A stretch of 64,000 bases of DNA from Rhizobium ecuadorense (GCF_001187535.1 NZ_LFIO01000064.1:42208-106207); one strand, 5' to 3'. Shown: positions 34,782-44,050, numbered from the stretch's first letter. Made by a program: numbers and translations. Notes: a model not told the origin generated them from the sequence alone.

Positions 34782-36977
34782 TTAGGCCACGTTCGGGAGC
34801 CCGCCAATCAGCTTGTCCAGCGTAATCGGGTAATGCCTGACCCTGACGCCGGTGGCGTTAAAGATGGCGTTTGCAATGGCAGCGGATACGCCGCACAGAC
34901 CAAGCTCGCCGACGCCTTTGGCTTTCATCGGAGACGACATCGGGTCGGTCTCGTCCATGAACACGACCTCCTGATGGGGAATATCGGCGTGAACTGCAAC
35001 TTCGTAACCCGCGAGATCATGATTGACGAAGAAGCCGCGACGCGTATCGACCGCCAGTTCCTCGGACAGCGCGCCGCCCGCTCCCATGGTCATTGCACCA
35101 ATGACCTGGCTGCGGGCCGTGACCGGATTGAGAATTCGTCCTGCCGCACAGACTGCCAGCATCCGGCGAATGCGGCTTTCGCCGGTTGCGGCATCGACAC
35201 CAACCTCGACGAAATGGGCCCCGAAGGTTGATTGCTGGTGCGTTTCAGTCAGCTTCCCCCACTGCATCGTGTCCTCGCCGACCAGACCCTCTGGCCCTGC
35301 GGCTTGCGCGAGCGGAACAGCGCGATTGCCCAAGCGCACGGTGCCGTTTTCAAAGACGGCGTCCGCGGAGTTGAAGCCCAGTTTTCGTGCAATGGCCTCG
35401 CGAAGCTTGACACAGGCCGCATAGACCCCTGATGTCGAACAGTTGGCGCCGAACTGACCGCCGGAACCCGCAGAGACCGGGAAACGCGAGTCGCCCAGTT
35501 GCACGGCAACCCTGTCGATCGTAAGTCCCATCATCTCGGCGGCGGTCTGGGCGATAATTGTATAGCTTCCCGTGCCAATATCGGTCATGTCCGTTTCGAC
35601 AGTGACAATACCGTCGGCATTCAACCGAACCCGCGCACCCGACGGAAGGTGAATATTGTTGCGGAATGCCGCAGCCACGCCCATCCCGACCAACCAATTG
35701 CCTTCCCGGCGGGCGCCCGGCCGACCACGTGCGCCCCAGCCAAAGCGCTCTGCGCCGAGCTCCAAGCATCCGTTGAGATTTCTGTAAGAAAACGGCCGCT
35801 CGGTTTTTTCAGGGTCGACCTGTGTATCGTTGAGGATCCGGAAGGCCACCGGATCCATGCCGAGCTTGTCAGCCATCTCGTCCATGGCGATTTCGAGCGC
35901 CATCAGACCCGGCGCTTCACCAGGCGCGCGCATGGCGTTTCCCTCGGGAAGATCGAGCGTAGCAAGACGCATGGCGGTCATGCGGTTCTCACCGGCATAG
36001 AGCAAACGTGTTTGCATCACGGCCGCCTCCGGCTGCCCGCCTTTCTGGTCGCCCGACCAACTTTCATGTGCAATCGCCGTAATCTTGCCGTCGCGTTCGG
36101 CGCCGATGCGCACCCGCTGAATGGTCGCGGGTCTATGTGTGGTGTTGTTCATCATCAAAGGCCGAGGCAACGCGACTTTGACCGGCCGCTTGGCGGCCTG
36201 TGCTGCAAAGGAGGCCAGCACGGCGTCGGCACGCAAGAAAAGCTTGCCGCCGAAACCACCGCCGATGAACGGCGACATCAGATGGATTTTATCCTTGTCG
36301 ATGTCGAGCGTCGTCGCAAGGTCGGCGCGCCACCAATCGATCATCTGGCTCGACGTCCACAACGTCAATTCGTCACCTTCCCAGACGGCAATAGAGGCGT
36401 GCGGTTCCATCATCGCATGGGACTGGTCGGGCGTGGCGTAGGTCTCATCGAACGTCACAGGTGCGGCCTTGAAAGCGGCGTCGAAATCGCCGGCTTTCGA
36501 ATCCGGATCCCCTGTTTCAGGTTTGACGGCGTTATCCATCGCCTCCCGAAGATCGAAGACGCCCTCTTCTTCCGCATAATCGACCTTGATGAGTGCTGCG
36601 GCGGCACGCGCCTGCTCGAAGCTTTCGGCCACGACCACGGCTATCGCCTGATGATAGTGTTGGACCAGATCGCCGCCAAACAGATTGGCGGTATTGAACT
36701 TGCCTTTTTTGCGCTCGCCGACATCGAGTGTGGTGACGACCGCAAGAACGCCCGGTGCCCGTTTGGCGGCGGTGACGTCCATCGCCCTGATACGGCCCTT
36801 GGCGATCGCTGCCCCTAGGGGATATCCGTAGGCATAGCGCGTGTTGGTATCGTGCCATTCATAGGCATACATCGCCCGTCCGGTGGTCTTCAACTCGCCG
36901 TCGATCCGCAGTATTGGCTGGCCGACCACCTTCATGCGGTCGATCGGATTGGTGGTAGCTGGTGTGTCGAACTGCAT
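34782..36977 (-). CDS. paoC: Periplasmic aldehyde oxidoreductase, molybdenum-binding large subunit
   Basis: 731 residues of xanthine oxidase-family large subunit, closest in layout to E. coli PaoC. It has SPFIGGGFGGKLF, RAPGEAPGLMALEIAMDE, AGSGGQFGANCSTSG and the catalytic Glu region KGVGELGLCG near the C-terminus. With PaoA and PaoB it forms a three-subunit enzyme that oxidises aldehydes to acids. It has no signal of its own; the complex would be exported through PaoA's Tat signal. paoB is three bases upstream. Confidence 0.92.
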   Translation of the reverse strand: MQFDTPATTNPIDRMKVVGQPILRIDGELKTTGRAMYAYEWHDTNTRYAYGYPLGAAIAKGRIRAMDVTAAKRAPGVLAVVTTLDVGERKKGKFNTANLFGGDLVQHYHQAIAVVVAESFEQARAAAALIKVDYAEEEGVFDLREAMDNAVKPETGDPDSKAGDFDAAFKAAPVTFDETYATPDQSHAMMEPHASIAVWEGDELTLWTSSQMIDWWRADLATTLDIDKDKIHLMSPFIGGGFGGKLFLRADAVLASFAAQAAKRPVKVALPRPLMMNNTTHRPATIQRVRIGAERDGKITAIAHESWSGDQKGGQPEAAVMQTRLLYAGENRMTAMRLATLDLPEGNAMRAPGEAPGLMALEIAMDEMADKLGMDPVAFRILNDTQVDPEKTERPFSYRNLNGCLELGAERFGWGARGRPGARREGNWLVGMGVAAAFRNNIHLPSGARVRLNADGIVTVETDMTDIGTGSYTIIAQTAAEMMGLTIDRVAVQLGDSRFPVSAGSGGQFGANCSTSGVYAACVKLREAIARKLGFNSADAVFENGTVRLGNRAVPLAQAAGPEGLVGEDTMQWGKLTETHQQSTFGAHFVEVGVDAATGESRIRRMLAVCAAGRILNPVTARSQVIGAMTMGAGGALSEELAVDTRRGFFVNHDLAGYEVAVHADIPHQEVVFMDETDPMSSPMKAKGVGELGLCGVSAAIANAIFNATGVRVRHYPITLDKLIGGLPNVA

Positions 36978-36980
36978 GAC

Positions 36981-37931
36981 TTAACCCCTTGCTTCAGCGA
37001 TCACTGCGCCGAGCGTGCGCTCGACCAGATCGAGCTTGAACCGGTTCTGTTCAGTCGGATGCGCATCAGCAAGCAATGAGCGCGCGGCTGCCTGTGCACC
37101 GTTTGGAAGTGCCGCATCGGCTTCCCTCACGCGCCACGGCTTGTGGGCAACACCGCCAACGGCAACGCGGCCGGTTCCATCCGACTGCAGGACGGCCCCA
37201 ACCGAGATCACGGCAAACGCGTAAGACGCACGATCGCGAACCTTCCGATAAATCTGCTTGCCTCCAATCGGTGGCGGCAGCAACACCGCCGTGATAATCT
37301 CGCCACGCTCCAACACCGTCTCGATGTGCGGTGTGTCGCCTGGCAAAGTGTGAAAGTCGGCTAGCGGGATCGAGCGACGCGTGCCGTCGGCCTTGACAGT
37401 TTCGACCGCGGCATCGAGTGTCTGCATGGCGATGGCCATATCGCTTGGATGAGTGGCGATGCAGGCATCGCTGACACCCACGACCGCATGCTGGCGCGAA
37501 AAACCGCCGATGGCGGAGCAGCCACTGCCGGGCTTTCGCTTGTTGCACGGTTGGTTGGTGTCATAAAAATAAGGACAGCGCGTGCGTTGCAGCAGGTTTC
37601 CCGCCGTCGTTGCCTTGTTCCGCAACTGGCCCGAAGCGCCTGCGACCAGTGCCCTCGACACCAGCGCGTAGTTGCGCCGGACGGTTTCGTGCGTGGCAAG
37701 ATCGGTGTTGCGAACGAGGGCGCCGATCCGCAGGCCGCCGTCGGGCGTGGTCTCGATCGTGTCCAGTCTCAGTCCATTGACGTCGATCAAGTGCGTCGGT
37801 GTTTCAATCTCGAGCTTCATCAGGTCGAGCAGATTGGTTCCGCCAGCGATGAATTTCGCGTCCGGATTGGAGGCGGCGGCTTTTACCGCGGCCTCGACAG
37901 ACCCAGCGCGTTCATAGGAAAAGGCTCTCAT
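36981..37931 (-). CDS. paoB: Periplasmic aldehyde oxidoreductase, FAD-binding subunit
   Basis: 316 residues: FAD-binding motif [15 protein letters not shown] and [22 protein letters not shown]. Cysteines in the segment [21 protein letters not shown] plus DAC correspond to the extra iron-sulfur cluster loop characteristic of PaoB. The start at 37931 overlaps the paoA stop by four bases. It transfers electrons from the molybdenum and 2Fe-2S centres to an external acceptor. Confidence 0.92.
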   Translation of the reverse strand: MRAFSYERAGSVEAAVKAAASNPDAKFIAGGTNLLDLMKLEIETPTHLIDVNGLRLDTIETTPDGGLRIGALVRNTDLATHETVRRNYALVSRALVAGASGQLRNKATTAGNLLQRTRCPYFYDTNQPCNKRKPGSGCSAIGGFSRQHAVVGVSDACIATHPSDMAIAMQTLDAAVETVKADGTRRSIPLADFHTLPGDTPHIETVLERGEIITAVLLPPPIGGKQIYRKVRDRASYAFAVISVGAVLQSDGTGRVAVGGVAHKPWRVREADAALPNGAQAAARSLLADAHPTEQNRFKLDLVERTLGAVIAEARG

Positions 37932-38566
37932 GCTTTTGTCCCCGCAGCTTCGACGATGGCATCGACGATGTTGGAATAGGCGCCGCAACGACAGATATTG
38001 CCGCTCATACGCTCACGGATTTCGGTGGGAGTGACCACGGCTTGGACCGTCAGGTCGCCGGTGACGTGGCTGGGGATGTTGGCCTTGATTTCTTCCAACA
38101 GCGCCACGGAGGAACAGATCTGTCCAGGCGTACAGTATCCGCATTGGAACCCGTCATGCTTGACAAAAGCCGCCTGCATGGGGTGGAGCGCACCTGGTTT
38201 GCCAAGTCCTTCGATCGTCGTCACCTGGTCGCCCTCGTGCATCACCGCGAGGGTCAGACAGGAATTGACGCGACGACCATCGACCATGACGGTGCAGGCC
38301 CCGCATTGGCCGTGATCGCAACCCTTCTTCGTGCCGGTCAGGTGAAGATGCTCGCGGAGTGCATCGAGGAGCGTCGTTCGATTGTCGACATCAAGGTCGC
38401 GGCTTTCACCGTTGACCGTCAGTGTCAGCTTCGACATGTGCTGCACGGTTTCTCCCTCTGTCTGCGCCGCCGCCTGACCTGTCGCAGCGCCCGAGACGGC
38501 GAGCGTCGCGGCCGATGAGATCAGTAAGTTTCGGCGGGATATCTCGAGTTGGATGGGGCTTTGCAT
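37928..38566 (-). CDS. paoA: Periplasmic aldehyde oxidoreductase, 2Fe-2S subunit with Tat signal
   Basis: About 212 residues. A Tat signal ([19 protein letters not shown]) precedes a two-domain 2Fe-2S protein: [16 protein letters not shown] for the plant-type cluster and [12 protein letters not shown] with NICRCGAY for the second. The ATG at 38566 follows GGAG by six bases; ATGs at 38578 and 38617 are upstream alternatives. It heads the paoABC-xdhC-moaA operon, and copy D of the 48-bp element lies 72 bp upstream. Confidence 0.92.
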   Translation of the reverse strand: MQSPIQLEISRRNLLISSAATLAVSGAATGQAAAQTEGETVQHMSKLTLTVNGESRDLDVDNRTTLLDALREHLHLTGTKKGCDHGQCGACTVMVDGRRVNSCLTLAVMHEGDQVTTIEGLGKPGALHPMQAAFVKHDGFQCGYCTPGQICSSVALLEEIKANIPSHVTGDLTVQAVVTPTEIRERMSGNICRCGAYSNIVDAIVEAAGTKA

Positions 38567-38994
38567 TTCCGGCTCCATTGCGTTTGTTCGGCGCAAGTAA
38601 CGCACACCATCGAGCAAGGTAGTGCGCAGGAGAGGAATGATTAGGTAAGTTACATTTCTTGCAGTTATCGATCTGGTTCATCAATCGGACGTGCTGAGTT
38701 CACGCGCGCGTTTGATCAAACGGATTGCGGCCGGCACCTTGGTCCTGTCAAGGTGGCGTGCATGAATGGGTCCTTGTGTTGTGCCAAGGGTACAATTTCT
38801 GATTATACGTGCGTGATTTCGAGCATTGATTTCGCCTCGCTTCTTTATGGCCTCTATGATCGAATAGACCTTCGACGTGGCGCGGACGAGCTGAACTCTG
38901 GGCTTCGCAAGCAATTGTACGGGTTGATTTACCGCCCACTCACGCCGTCGTCCGCCACGACCTTTGCAATATTGAAAACTTTGGAACGACGATC
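38567..38994. other. Divergent intergenic region paoA / SDR
   Basis: 428 bp holding copy D of the 48-bp element. A 77-codon minus-strand open frame (38681-38914) begins with TTG without a ribosome site and ends inside the element; I do not support it as a gene. The part next to the SDR contains CAATATTG but no clear operator. Confidence 0.45.
38639..38686 (-). promoter_or_regulatory. 48-bp three-block element, copy D
   Basis: On the minus strand it reads GATTGATGA, CGAT in place of TCAT, GCAAGA, then CTAATC. Outer blocks are perfect. It faces the paoABC operon from 72 bp upstream of the chosen paoA start. Confidence 0.75.
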
Positions 38995-39741
38995 ATGCCA
39001 GACAACCCCTCGAAGCCTTCCAATAACGCTCGCCTTGCCGGCCGGCGGATCGTGATCACAGGGGCCGCCTCCGGAATCGGGCGGGTGACGGCGGGCTTAT
39101 TCATCGAAGAAGGTGCAAAAGTCATCCTTCTCGATCGAAACGTCGACGCGCTGCGGACGGCCTTTGAAGGTCTTGACGCAGTCATCGCCGGCGTTGACAT
39201 TACGCGGGAGGAGAAGGTCGCAGAGGTCATCGCTCACGCTGGGAAAACCACCGGTGGCATCGATGGCGTGATCAATGCGGCCGGCATCATGGTTACCGGA
39301 CCAACCGCCGAACTCTCACCCCAAATCTGGCGTCAGGTCATCGATGTCAATCTCTCCGGAAGCTTTTTTGTTATTCAGTCCTGCCTGCCATGGCTGAGAC
39401 GCAACGAGTTCTCAACGATCGTGAACGTTGCCTCTGGAGCGGGACTTTTGCCGAATGCACCCGGCCTTGCGGCCTATGCTGCTTCGAAAGGCGGGGTCAT
39501 CGCACTGACGAAGGCGCTTGCCGCGGATCTTGCCCCCAACGTTCGTGTGAATTGCGTCTGTCCTGGCATGGTGGATACGCCCATGGCGGATGGGTTCCGC
39601 GCCAACGTCGGTAATTACGCTTTGAAAAGGATTGCCGCTCCGGCAGAAATTGCCAGGGCCATGCTGTTTCTGACATCGCTGGAATCATCCTATGTCACCG
39701 GTGCGACGCTCGCTGTGGATGGCGGCAGAACCTTCCATTGA
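38995..39741 (+). CDS. Short-chain dehydrogenase/reductase
   Basis: A 248-residue classical SDR: ITGAASGIGR, NAAGIM, Ser in NVASGAG, YAASK and the terminal VDGGRTFH. It is divergent from paoA and stands alone on its strand. The ribosome site before the ATG is weak. The protein has no signal peptide, so it is cytoplasmic, unlike the periplasmic enzymes around it. Substrate unknown. Confidence 0.85.
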   Translation: MPDNPSKPSNNARLAGRRIVITGAASGIGRVTAGLFIEEGAKVILLDRNVDALRTAFEGLDAVIAGVDITREEKVAEVIAHAGKTTGGIDGVINAAGIMVTGPTAELSPQIWRQVIDVNLSGSFFVIQSCLPWLRRNEFSTIVNVASGAGLLPNAPGLAAYAASKGGVIALTKALAADLAPNVRVNCVCPGMVDTPMADGFRANVGNYALKRIAAPAEIARAMLFLTSLESSYVTGATLAVDGGRTFH

Positions 39742-40151
39742 CGGCGCCACTGTAACGTCGCTTGAGAATACGCTGGCCTTCTCATGCTGAGCGGACGCTT
39801 TGGTCGGATCGTGCGCATTCGCAATGCCAAAAAATGTGTTCGCATCGGTCAATTCGGACGTAGCCGTTCGTGACGTCTCATAGGCTGAAGCGGCATCAAC
39901 AGAGCGGCTGACCCCAGGCGCTCTGCGGTAGCGGAATTTGCTGTTTTGAACGGATCACAACCGATTGACGATTGCCGGCCACGGCGGAAGGAGTTCTCAC
40001 GACCTGAGGCTGCTAACCGGTTGCAGGGCCGAGCCTTGATGAACTCCTCGATTGATGAGCCAGACTAATGACCACAAGCGATTTTAGCGGTCTAATCGTC
40101 ATGCTGTTCGTTGATTACATGTCGGATGGAACCTTCAACGGAGATACTGCA
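39742..40151. other. Intergenic region before the hydrolase
   Basis: 410 bp with no supported gene. It contains copy F of the 48-bp element near its end, preceded by a second TTGATGAAC just upstream. The rest is featureless to inspection. Confidence 0.45.
40050..40097 (+). promoter_or_regulatory. 48-bp three-block element, copy F
   Basis: Reads GATTGATGA, TAAT in place of TCAT, ACAAGC, then CTAATC on the plus strand. The outer and middle blocks match exactly. It is 54 bp before the hydrolase ATG at 40152. Confidence 0.75.
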
Positions 40152-41261
40152 ATGAAAGATCAAAATGACACCACCGCTGTGGCCGCTTATCAGGACAAGC
40201 CGGATGCTGGACGCCGGAACATGCTGAAGATGACCGGTGCAAGCGTTGCCGCAGTCAGCGTCGCTTCAATCTTAACTGTATCAAATGTTTCGGCCCAAAG
40301 TATTTCAAACGAATGGGACAAGGTTTTTCCCCAGAGCGACAAGGTCGATCACGAAAAGATCACGTTCAAGAACCGCTACGGCATCACATTGGTGGCTGAT
40401 CTCTACCTGCCGAAGAACCGGGGCAACGGACGGCTGCCGGCCATTGTTGTTGGTGGCCCGTTCGGCGCCGTAAAGGAACAATCCTCTGGTCTCTACGCAC
40501 AGACCATGGCCGAACGCGGCTTCATTACTCTCGCATTCGATCCGTCCTATACGGGAGAAAGCAGCGGCGAACCGCGCAATATCGCTTCGCCGGACATCAA
40601 TACTGAGGATTTCAGTGCAGCGGTGGACTTCATTGGTCTGAGGCCCGAAGTCGATCGCGAGCGTATCGGCGTCATCGGTGTTTGCGGCTGGGGCGGTATG
40701 GCATTGAATGCCGTCGCTTCGGACAAGCGCGTAAAGGCCGTGGTGGCCAGCACGATGTACGACATGACCCGCGTCATGTCGAAGGGCTACAACGACAGCG
40801 TAACTCTCGAACAGCGCACACAGGCGCTGGAGCAGATGAGCCGCCAGCGTTGGGTGGATGCGGAAAAGGGAACCCCGGCTTATCAGCCAGCATATAACGC
40901 CGCCGTCACGGCAGATTCGCCGCAATTCATGATCGACTACCACGACTATTACTCGACGCCGCGCGGATATCATAAGCGCGCAGTCAACTCAGGTAATGCT
41001 TGGTCGCAGACCACACCGCTCTCGTTCATGAACATGCCCATCTTGACCTATATCGCGGAAATCTCCCCGCGTCCGGTCCTCTTCATCCACGGCGAAAAGG
41101 CTCACTCGCTCTACTTTGCCCAGACCGCCTACGCGGCCGCGGCGGAACCTAAGGAGCTCGTCATCATCCCGGGTGCGAGCCATACCGATCTTTACGACAA
41201 GGTGGACATTATCCCATTCGACAAGCTGCAGTCCTTCTTCGACCAGCACCTATCCGCTTAA
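40152..41261 (+). CDS. Tat-exported alpha/beta hydrolase, cysteine nucleophile
   Basis: 369 residues. A Tat leader (GRRNMLKMTG followed by a hydrophobic stretch) ends near VSAQS. The alpha/beta hydrolase core has the oxyanion segment VGGPFG, the nucleophile elbow GVCGWGG, and a late His in GASHTDLYD. The elbow carries Cys instead of Ser, as in dienelactone hydrolases. The ATG at 40152 follows GGAG with eight bases spacing; an upstream ATG at 40068 lies inside the 48-bp element and is rejected. Likely a periplasmic hydrolase of lactones or esters; substrate unknown. Confidence 0.82.
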   Translation: MKDQNDTTAVAAYQDKPDAGRRNMLKMTGASVAAVSVASILTVSNVSAQSISNEWDKVFPQSDKVDHEKITFKNRYGITLVADLYLPKNRGNGRLPAIVVGGPFGAVKEQSSGLYAQTMAERGFITLAFDPSYTGESSGEPRNIASPDINTEDFSAAVDFIGLRPEVDRERIGVIGVCGWGGMALNAVASDKRVKAVVASTMYDMTRVMSKGYNDSVTLEQRTQALEQMSRQRWVDAEKGTPAYQPAYNAAVTADSPQFMIDYHDYYSTPRGYHKRAVNSGNAWSQTTPLSFMNMPILTYIAEISPRPVLFIHGEKAHSLYFAQTAYAAAAEPKELVIIPGASHTDLYDKVDIIPFDKLQSFFDQHLSA

Positions 41262-41320
41262 GGTGAACTCGATGGGGACTGCCTCCGCAGGCCCCATTTC
41301 CTTGTCGAGCAAGACCGCTT

Positions 41321-41550
41321 CTAGATCAAAGATATGCCGCGGGTTTTTGCGCCATCTGTATGAGGCTGACTGATCCCGAGGTTCTCATTAATGTACGACG
41401 TCGGGTGCCTGACGAGACTGGCAACGAAACCAGCAAGGCTGGCGCGCCACGTTTCCGTGCCTTTGTACGACGGTCGCCCTTTTTCGTCAGTTCCACCTCC
41501 TCAGAAAGTGTGTCGGTCAGCCAGACCGGACGCAACACAGTGTAGTCCAA
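41321..41550 (-). pseudogene. Remnant of an NAD(P)H-binding (atypical SDR) protein
   Basis: The minus strand reads LDYTVLRPVWLTD ... EEVELTKKGD in one frame, and after a frameshift SYINENLGISQPHTDGAK followed by a stop at 41321. Together these match the C-terminal third of atypical SDR/NmrA-like NAD(P)H-binding proteins. The N-terminal two thirds are absent. It abuts the cyclophilin-like remnant near 41555. Confidence 0.65.
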
Positions 41551-41703
41551 GGAAGGCTCAGGAGTTCGCGCGATTTCGTGATCTACTATCGGAATGGTCG
41601 GGTCCCGCAGCCAGGTATTGTCATCCTGGGAACGGTGACCGGCGACATGTCCATTTTCGATCGCCCCGGCGCCATCACGGTCAACGTTGAGGCAGCCAAA
41701 TGA
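41551..41703 (+). pseudogene. Remnant of a cyclophilin-like-fold protein
   Basis: From 41572 the plus frame reads DFVIYYRNGRVPQPGIVILG then TVTGDMSIFDRPGAITV and ends NVEAAK-stop. This is nearly identical in sequence and end point to the C-terminus of the protein at 17362. Homology appears to continue a few codons upstream (about 41551) in a shifted frame; the signal peptide and first half are missing. Confidence 0.8.
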
Positions 41704-41925
41704 CCACTGGCGAACATGACGGAGTGAAACGTTGGCTGAACGACGATTAGCGTTCGCTTGTCAGTCGACAAATGCGTTCGGGCTCAAGGAAAACCCGGCC
41801 TTTGCGGGTATATTCTATGGCGTCATTCAGCCACAGCGCCCCGATCAAGTCGTGGGCACCGTGGCCTTAGTCGCCAATCCATTGCGACACCGCATGCTGT
41901 GAATCCGGCACACGGCAAATGCCAT

Positions 41926-42225
41926 TTAGGCCGGCACGCGCTTATGGTCAAAAATAAATTTCTTCCACCGACGCACCGTGTACTTGCTGAAAATGCCATT
42001 CAGAAAAAAAGGATCGTTTTCAATGTAATCGATCGCTTCCTGTCGAACGTTGGTATCCAGCAGAATGAGACCACCGTTGGGAAAGTCGTCGTCGTCCGGA
42101 AAAAAGCCCCCACTTGCGATAATGCGATGCTCGTTCTGCATGATGTAGTCCAGATGAATGGGCCTGACCTGTTTTTTCCGTTCTACAACACCCTCATCGT
42201 CAACGAACGTTATCGCGTAGGCCAT
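41926..42225 (-). CDS. YciI-like small protein
   Basis: 99 residues resembling YciI-fold proteins: MAYAITFVDDEGV, RPIHLDYIMQNEHRIIASGGFF, GLILLDTNVRQEAIDYIENDPFF and a terminal YTVRRWKKF. The conserved His in RPIHLDYI and Asp in ENDPF suit the family, whose members may act as small lyases or dehydratases. The start at 42225 follows AAGGAGG by five bases. A TATAA-N7-TTAT site lies 135 bp upstream. It is the one intact gene in a stretch of remnants. Confidence 0.78.
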   Translation of the reverse strand: MAYAITFVDDEGVVERKKQVRPIHLDYIMQNEHRIIASGGFFPDDDDFPNGGLILLDTNVRQEAIDYIENDPFFLNGIFSKYTVRRWKKFIFDHKRVPA

Positions 42226-42360
42226 ATGCACCTCCTTGCTGACCGTGATAAAATGGGACGATCAAGGCGCAAGATTTACATGAACCCGCAACCGGTATCC
42301 CTTTCCTCGTTCATTTAACTTCGTCGCCGCCCTGTCGCAATGCTGACGAGATGAGCGGCT

Positions 42361-42375
42361 ATAAGCTGGAGTTAT
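42361..42375. promoter_or_regulatory. TATAA-N7-TTAT palindrome, site 6
   Basis: ATAAGCTGGAGTTAT, preceded by T, has perfect outer arms. It lies between the YciI-like gene (135 bp from its start, minus strand) and the SDR remnant on the plus strand. Confidence 0.55.
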
Positions 42376-42477
42376 CGCGCGATATTGCGCCAGTGCAAAT
42401 AATCTTGATGCGATCGACTATCTCCGAGCCAACGTAACCTGCCGTGCTTGGCAACTGAATGTTTATCGACATTGGCG

Positions 42478-42696
42478 CGCGTGATGAAGCCGGCTGACGC
42501 GGGCTCTGCTGTTAAAGCGGCACTCGAGCGTTTCGGACGCATCGACGTGTCAGTCAACAACGCGACAAGCTTCCTTGCAGCATATTTCGAAGAACTGACA
42601 CCGGCCCAGGTCGACTTGCAGCTTGCCAGCGGCCTTACGGGTCCCATGAGCGCGACCCGTGCAGTGCTGCCGGTCATGCGCAAGCAGGGATTTTGT
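42478..42696 (+). pseudogene. Internal remnant of a short-chain dehydrogenase
   Basis: The frame reads MKPADAGSAVKAALERFGRID, then VSVNNATSFLAAYFEELTPAQ and VDLQLASGLTGPMSATRAVLPVMRKQG. This is the middle of a classical SDR containing the NNA motif. The N-terminal cofactor motif and everything after the catalytic-Ser strand, including YxxxK, are missing. Confidence 0.75.
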
Positions 42697-42763
42697 AGCG
42701 AGCACCGCCCACGGATGTCACTGCAGGCCAAGACCCTCGCCCGTAGCTTTAGATCAGCCCCTA

Positions 42764-43330
42764 TCAGGCCACGAACCGTGAAAGCATCTCTCGAAGACTT
42801 GCGTTTTCGTCAACGAGATGCGCGACCAACAATCGCTTGAGCTCTTGGTTCTCCTTGTCGAGAAGATCCAATTCATCGCGAAACTTACGCTCAGGCCCCT
42901 CAGAATGTGTTGGCAGCGTCGCTCTCTCGCGCCGCTCGGCAACTACCTTTCTCAGACGTTTTTTCACTCCTGTCGATCGCTTCAGGGAGGGTTCACCTTT
43001 CAAAGACTGCGTGGGAGCTTTGACACCCTCGTCCTGGCCCGCCACCTCGCGTTGTCGCGTCGCTACCGAGGCCTCGGGAACTTGTTCGCCATTCACTCGC
43101 TCGTTTGACAGACGCGGATGGTGCGTGGGCACACCCTCGTCTTGAGGGCTGTCCTGTTCGTCCGAACTCTGCAAGACGATAGACGGCGCGAAAAGATGCG
43201 GCGCATCATATTCCGCCTCCCGCGCCAGCGCCTTGAGGTCCGTGTTGCCCCAGATAGAATCTGGTTGCACCGGCGACCGCCGGCGGCCCGATTTGAATTC
43301 AACAACAAATTTCCGCTGCTGTGGTTTCAT
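42764..43330 (-). CDS. SyrB-like protein 1
   Basis: 188 residues. The N-terminus KFVVEFKSGRRR with SIWGNTDLKALAREAE is a conserved rhizobial block. A low-complexity, charged middle region follows, and the C-terminus has ENQELKRLLVAHLVDENASLREMLSRF, the coiled-coil-like tail shared with SyrB. Members are annotated as putative regulators; SyrB itself was described as a repressor of syrM in Sinorhizobium. It has no signal or transmembrane segment. It is the last of three same-strand genes with related tails. Confidence 0.72.
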   Translation of the reverse strand: MKPQQRKFVVEFKSGRRRSPVQPDSIWGNTDLKALAREAEYDAPHLFAPSIVLQSSDEQDSPQDEGVPTHHPRLSNERVNGEQVPEASVATRQREVAGQDEGVKAPTQSLKGEPSLKRSTGVKKRLRKVVAERRERATLPTHSEGPERKFRDELDLLDKENQELKRLLVAHLVDENASLREMLSRFVA

Positions 43331-43362
43331 GTATGTTCCGTATTGGAGATCGTTTGCGGACG

Positions 43363-43917
43363 TCAGGATGCATCGAATCGCTCGAGCATCCTTTTAAGCT
43401 GAAGATTTTGCAAATAAAGCTTTTCTGCCAATTGCCCTCTCAATCGGGTAATCTCCTCGTCAAGCGCACTGATCTCCTCGTGCAGGGCCCGGTTCGCATT
43501 GGTCGCCGGTCCGGCTTGCTGTCTTCTGGCGGCCGTGACGCTCTTCATGCTTGAGGGCGAGTTTTTCCGTCCAGACTTTGCGACAGGCTTCCGCGGCGAC
43601 CTTTCGACCGCTTTGTTCACTGGCGTGACGGAAACGGCATCAGCAGGCGATGGATCGTGCCGATCGGGATTGGATGATTGCAAGACGGTGGACATGATGT
43701 CGCCATTGCCAGCCTCCTCAGGAGGCATCTTGTCATGATGGCGATCAAGCTGTTGAGCGTCGCGCACATCCGCTGGCGGCGTTGCGTGCGGGCCGGAGGT
43801 GAACGTCGCAATGGGCCCGTTCGTATCATCTTCGACAGGCGCGGGGGACGCAGGGGACATATCCGCTCGCCGCCCTCGAGACGTCAGCTCGGTCAGAAAT
43901 TTCCATGGCGATTTCAT
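43363..43917 (-). CDS. SyrB-like protein 2
   Basis: 184 residues, mostly low-complexity Pro/Ala/Ser/Asp-rich sequence, then a Lys/Arg-rich stretch, and a C-terminal coiled coil EEISALDEEITRLRGQLAEKL followed by NLQLKRMLERF. The tail layout parallels SyrB-like 1 and SyrB, but the N-terminus is unrelated. It is the middle gene of the triplet. Confidence 0.65.
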   Translation of the reverse strand: MKSPWKFLTELTSRGRRADMSPASPAPVEDDTNGPIATFTSGPHATPPADVRDAQQLDRHHDKMPPEEAGNGDIMSTVLQSSNPDRHDPSPADAVSVTPVNKAVERSPRKPVAKSGRKNSPSSMKSVTAARRQQAGPATNANRALHEEISALDEEITRLRGQLAEKLYLQNLQLKRMLERFDAS

Positions 43918-44050
43918 ACGACACGACCTTGATCAATCCGCATCAGGTGCGTGGGCAATTTTACGCGGCTCTTGCACGCCGCTGGTGCTATGCCCTGGTC
44001 GAAAATGCAAATCGGGGTCGATCTCACGATCTCCCCGATGTCGAAAGCAA

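Noticed and set aside
38681..38914. 77-codon minus-strand open frame between paoA and the SDR
   Set aside because: It begins with TTG without a ribosome site, ends inside copy D of the 48-bp element and shows no recognisable domain.
41745..41792. GATTAG followed about 33 bp later by GGCTCA, resembling a tenth element copy
   Set aside because: The middle block is out of register and the last block fails after TCA; the match is too weak to count.
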